DNA of 7,916 bases, taken from positions 1 to 7,916 of the forward strand of contig PNNU01000140.1 in the NCBI GenBank assembly GCA_013824385.1, given 5' to 3'. The stretch's first letter is position 1, and every line of letters begins with the position of its first letter. Of this stretch, positions 7,010 through 7,916 are shown one piece after another. The notes under the pieces were generated by a model, which saw only the letters and a list, made by a program, of their open reading frames with translations, ran no database searches and was not told the DNA's origin. Position numbers and translations under genes: made by a program. This stretch comes from Anaerolinea sp. (lineage in GTDB: Bacteria > Chloroflexota > Anaerolineae > Anaerolineales > Anaerolineaceae).

Positions 7010-7916
7010 CTAAAGGCCAGTCAAGTAATCTGGTTTATTGGTCAATTGCCGATAAAGCAGCGAGAAAATGACACAAATAAGGAACATGATGATTGCTACT
7101 GCAGAACCATATCCAAATTGGAATCTGACAAAACCGAAACGATACATATAGGTTGCCATAACCTCACTTGCGTTTACCGGTCCGCCTTTGGTCATTACCC
7201 AAACCAGGATAAACTGCTGAATGGAGCCTAAAACCGACATTTGTACCGATGTTTTGATCGTGCCGCTTAAAAGAGGTAAGGTGATGTACCAAAAATTTTG
7301 AAAAGAATTGGCACCATCCATGCGTGCCGCTTCTTCAATTTCCGTAGGAATATTTTGAAGACCGGTTAAATAGAGCAGCATATGAAAACCGAAGTATTTC
7401 CAAGTCAAAACAACAAAAACTGCAAAAAGAACGACATTCATATCTGCAAGCCAGTTGATAGGGTTTACCCCCAAGGCGACCAAAATCCCGTTAATGAATC
7501 CGCGATCGGGGTCAGGGTTGTATAACAGCATCCACATGATGGCGGCGTTGACTTCAGATAGAACATAGGGGAGGAAAAATATGGTTCTGAACAAGGCGCG
7601 GCCGGGAAGGTCACGGGCGACCATGGTTGAAAGAATGATAGCTGCCGGAAGTTGAAGTACCAATGAAAGTACGATAATGATGATGACATTCACAACAGAT
7701 TTCTGAAATACACTGTCGATAAGGATTTTTTTGTAATTCTCTAAACCAATATTATGGGTTGCTGCACCCAAACCCTTCCAATCAAAGGTGCTGTAATAGA
7801 CGGACCGGAATATTGGATAAATCACGAAAAGCATGAAAATTACAAGTGCTGGAAAAAGGAACAGAATGATGACCATTCGGTCTTTAGCTTTGCGTGAAAG
7901 CCCCGAACGTTTTGTG
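7010..7916 (-). CDS. Carbohydrate ABC transporter permease, MalF type, 5'-truncated by the window edge
   Basis: The first permease of the pair in a CUT1-type sugar importer. The visible ATG at 7876 gives 288 residues, but the frame stays open to the window edge and adds 13 more codons reading TKRSGLSRKAKDR. This basic stretch just before the first helix is the usual cytoplasmic N-terminus of MalF-like permeases. The ATG has only a weak AAAG before it, so the true start probably lies outside the window. Counting from the ATG, helices lie near 1-28, 60-85, 93-119, 147-173, 207-228 and 255-280. The EAA loop reads EIEEAARMDGANSFQNFWYI, followed by TLP (179-201), with Gly188. The protein ends TNKPDYLTGL. 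No ATPase gene appears in the window; such importers often share one encoded elsewhere. The solute-binding protein would be expected upstream, past 7916. Confidence 0.92.
   Translation of the reverse strand, partial: TKRSGLSRKAKDRMVIILFLFPALVIFMLFVIYPIFRSVYYSTFDWKGLGAATHNIGLENYKKILIDSVFQKSVVNVIIIIVLSLVLQLPAAIILSTMVARDLPGRALFRTIFFLPYVLSEVNAAIMWMLLYNPDPDRGFINGILVALGVNPINWLADMNVVLFAVFVVLTWKYFGFHMLLYLTGLQNIPTEIEEAARMDGANSFQNFWYITLPLLSGTIKTSVQMSVLGSIQQFILVWVMTKGGPVNASEVMATYMYRFGFVRFQFGYGSAVAIIMFLICVIFSLLYRQLTNKPDYLTGL

Noticed and set aside
1..7916. Mobile element, CRISPR array, tRNA, toxin-antitoxin or defence system
   Set aside because: No array of spaced repeats, no transposase or integrase motif, no terminal inverted repeats and no RNA gene could be seen on either strand. 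Nearly all bases belong to ordinary metabolic genes.

Overview
The window carries the downstream part of a minus-strand xylose / xylo-oligosaccharide utilisation operon, followed by two small unrelated genes. In transcription order (right to left) it holds: a sugar ABC permease of the MalF type, cut by the right window edge; a second permease of the MalG type; a cytoplasmic GH3 glycosidase, probably a beta-xylosidase; a class I xylose isomerase (xylA); and a xylulokinase (xylB). The run ends in a good intrinsic terminator at about 1095-1134. The genes are 14 to 21 nt apart, except for 118 nt between the second permease and GH3, and most have clear Shine-Dalgarno sequences.

Together they describe one pathway. 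The two permeases form the membrane channel of an importer; its binding protein and ATPase are not visible here. GH3 cuts imported xylo-oligosaccharides inside the cell, XylA converts xylose to xylulose, and XylB makes xylulose 5-phosphate for the pentose phosphate pathway.

The left 1.1 kb is different. A 5'-truncated alpha/beta hydrolase on the plus strand (1-601) runs convergently into a small FMN/F420-type split-barrel flavoprotein gene on the minus strand (598-1035). Their stop codons interlock over 4 bp. The flavoprotein gene has its own TATAAT-type promoter candidate just beyond the operon terminator.

The organism is a bacterium with mid-range GC and AAGGAG-type ribosome binding sites. 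The short class I xylose isomerase (388 aa, the Streptomyces/Thermus form) in a mid-GC genome, beside MalF/MalG-type permeases and a PPOX-fold protein, fits Chloroflexota, perhaps Anaerolineae. This is an inference from protein style only; no marker gene is present.

I see no CRISPR array, tRNA, rRNA, insertion sequence, phage gene or defence gene. No gap between genes exceeds 120 bp. The window is mostly ordinary carbohydrate catabolism. The points worth a second look are small RNA-level structures at gene junctions and the exact substrate of the GH3 enzyme.
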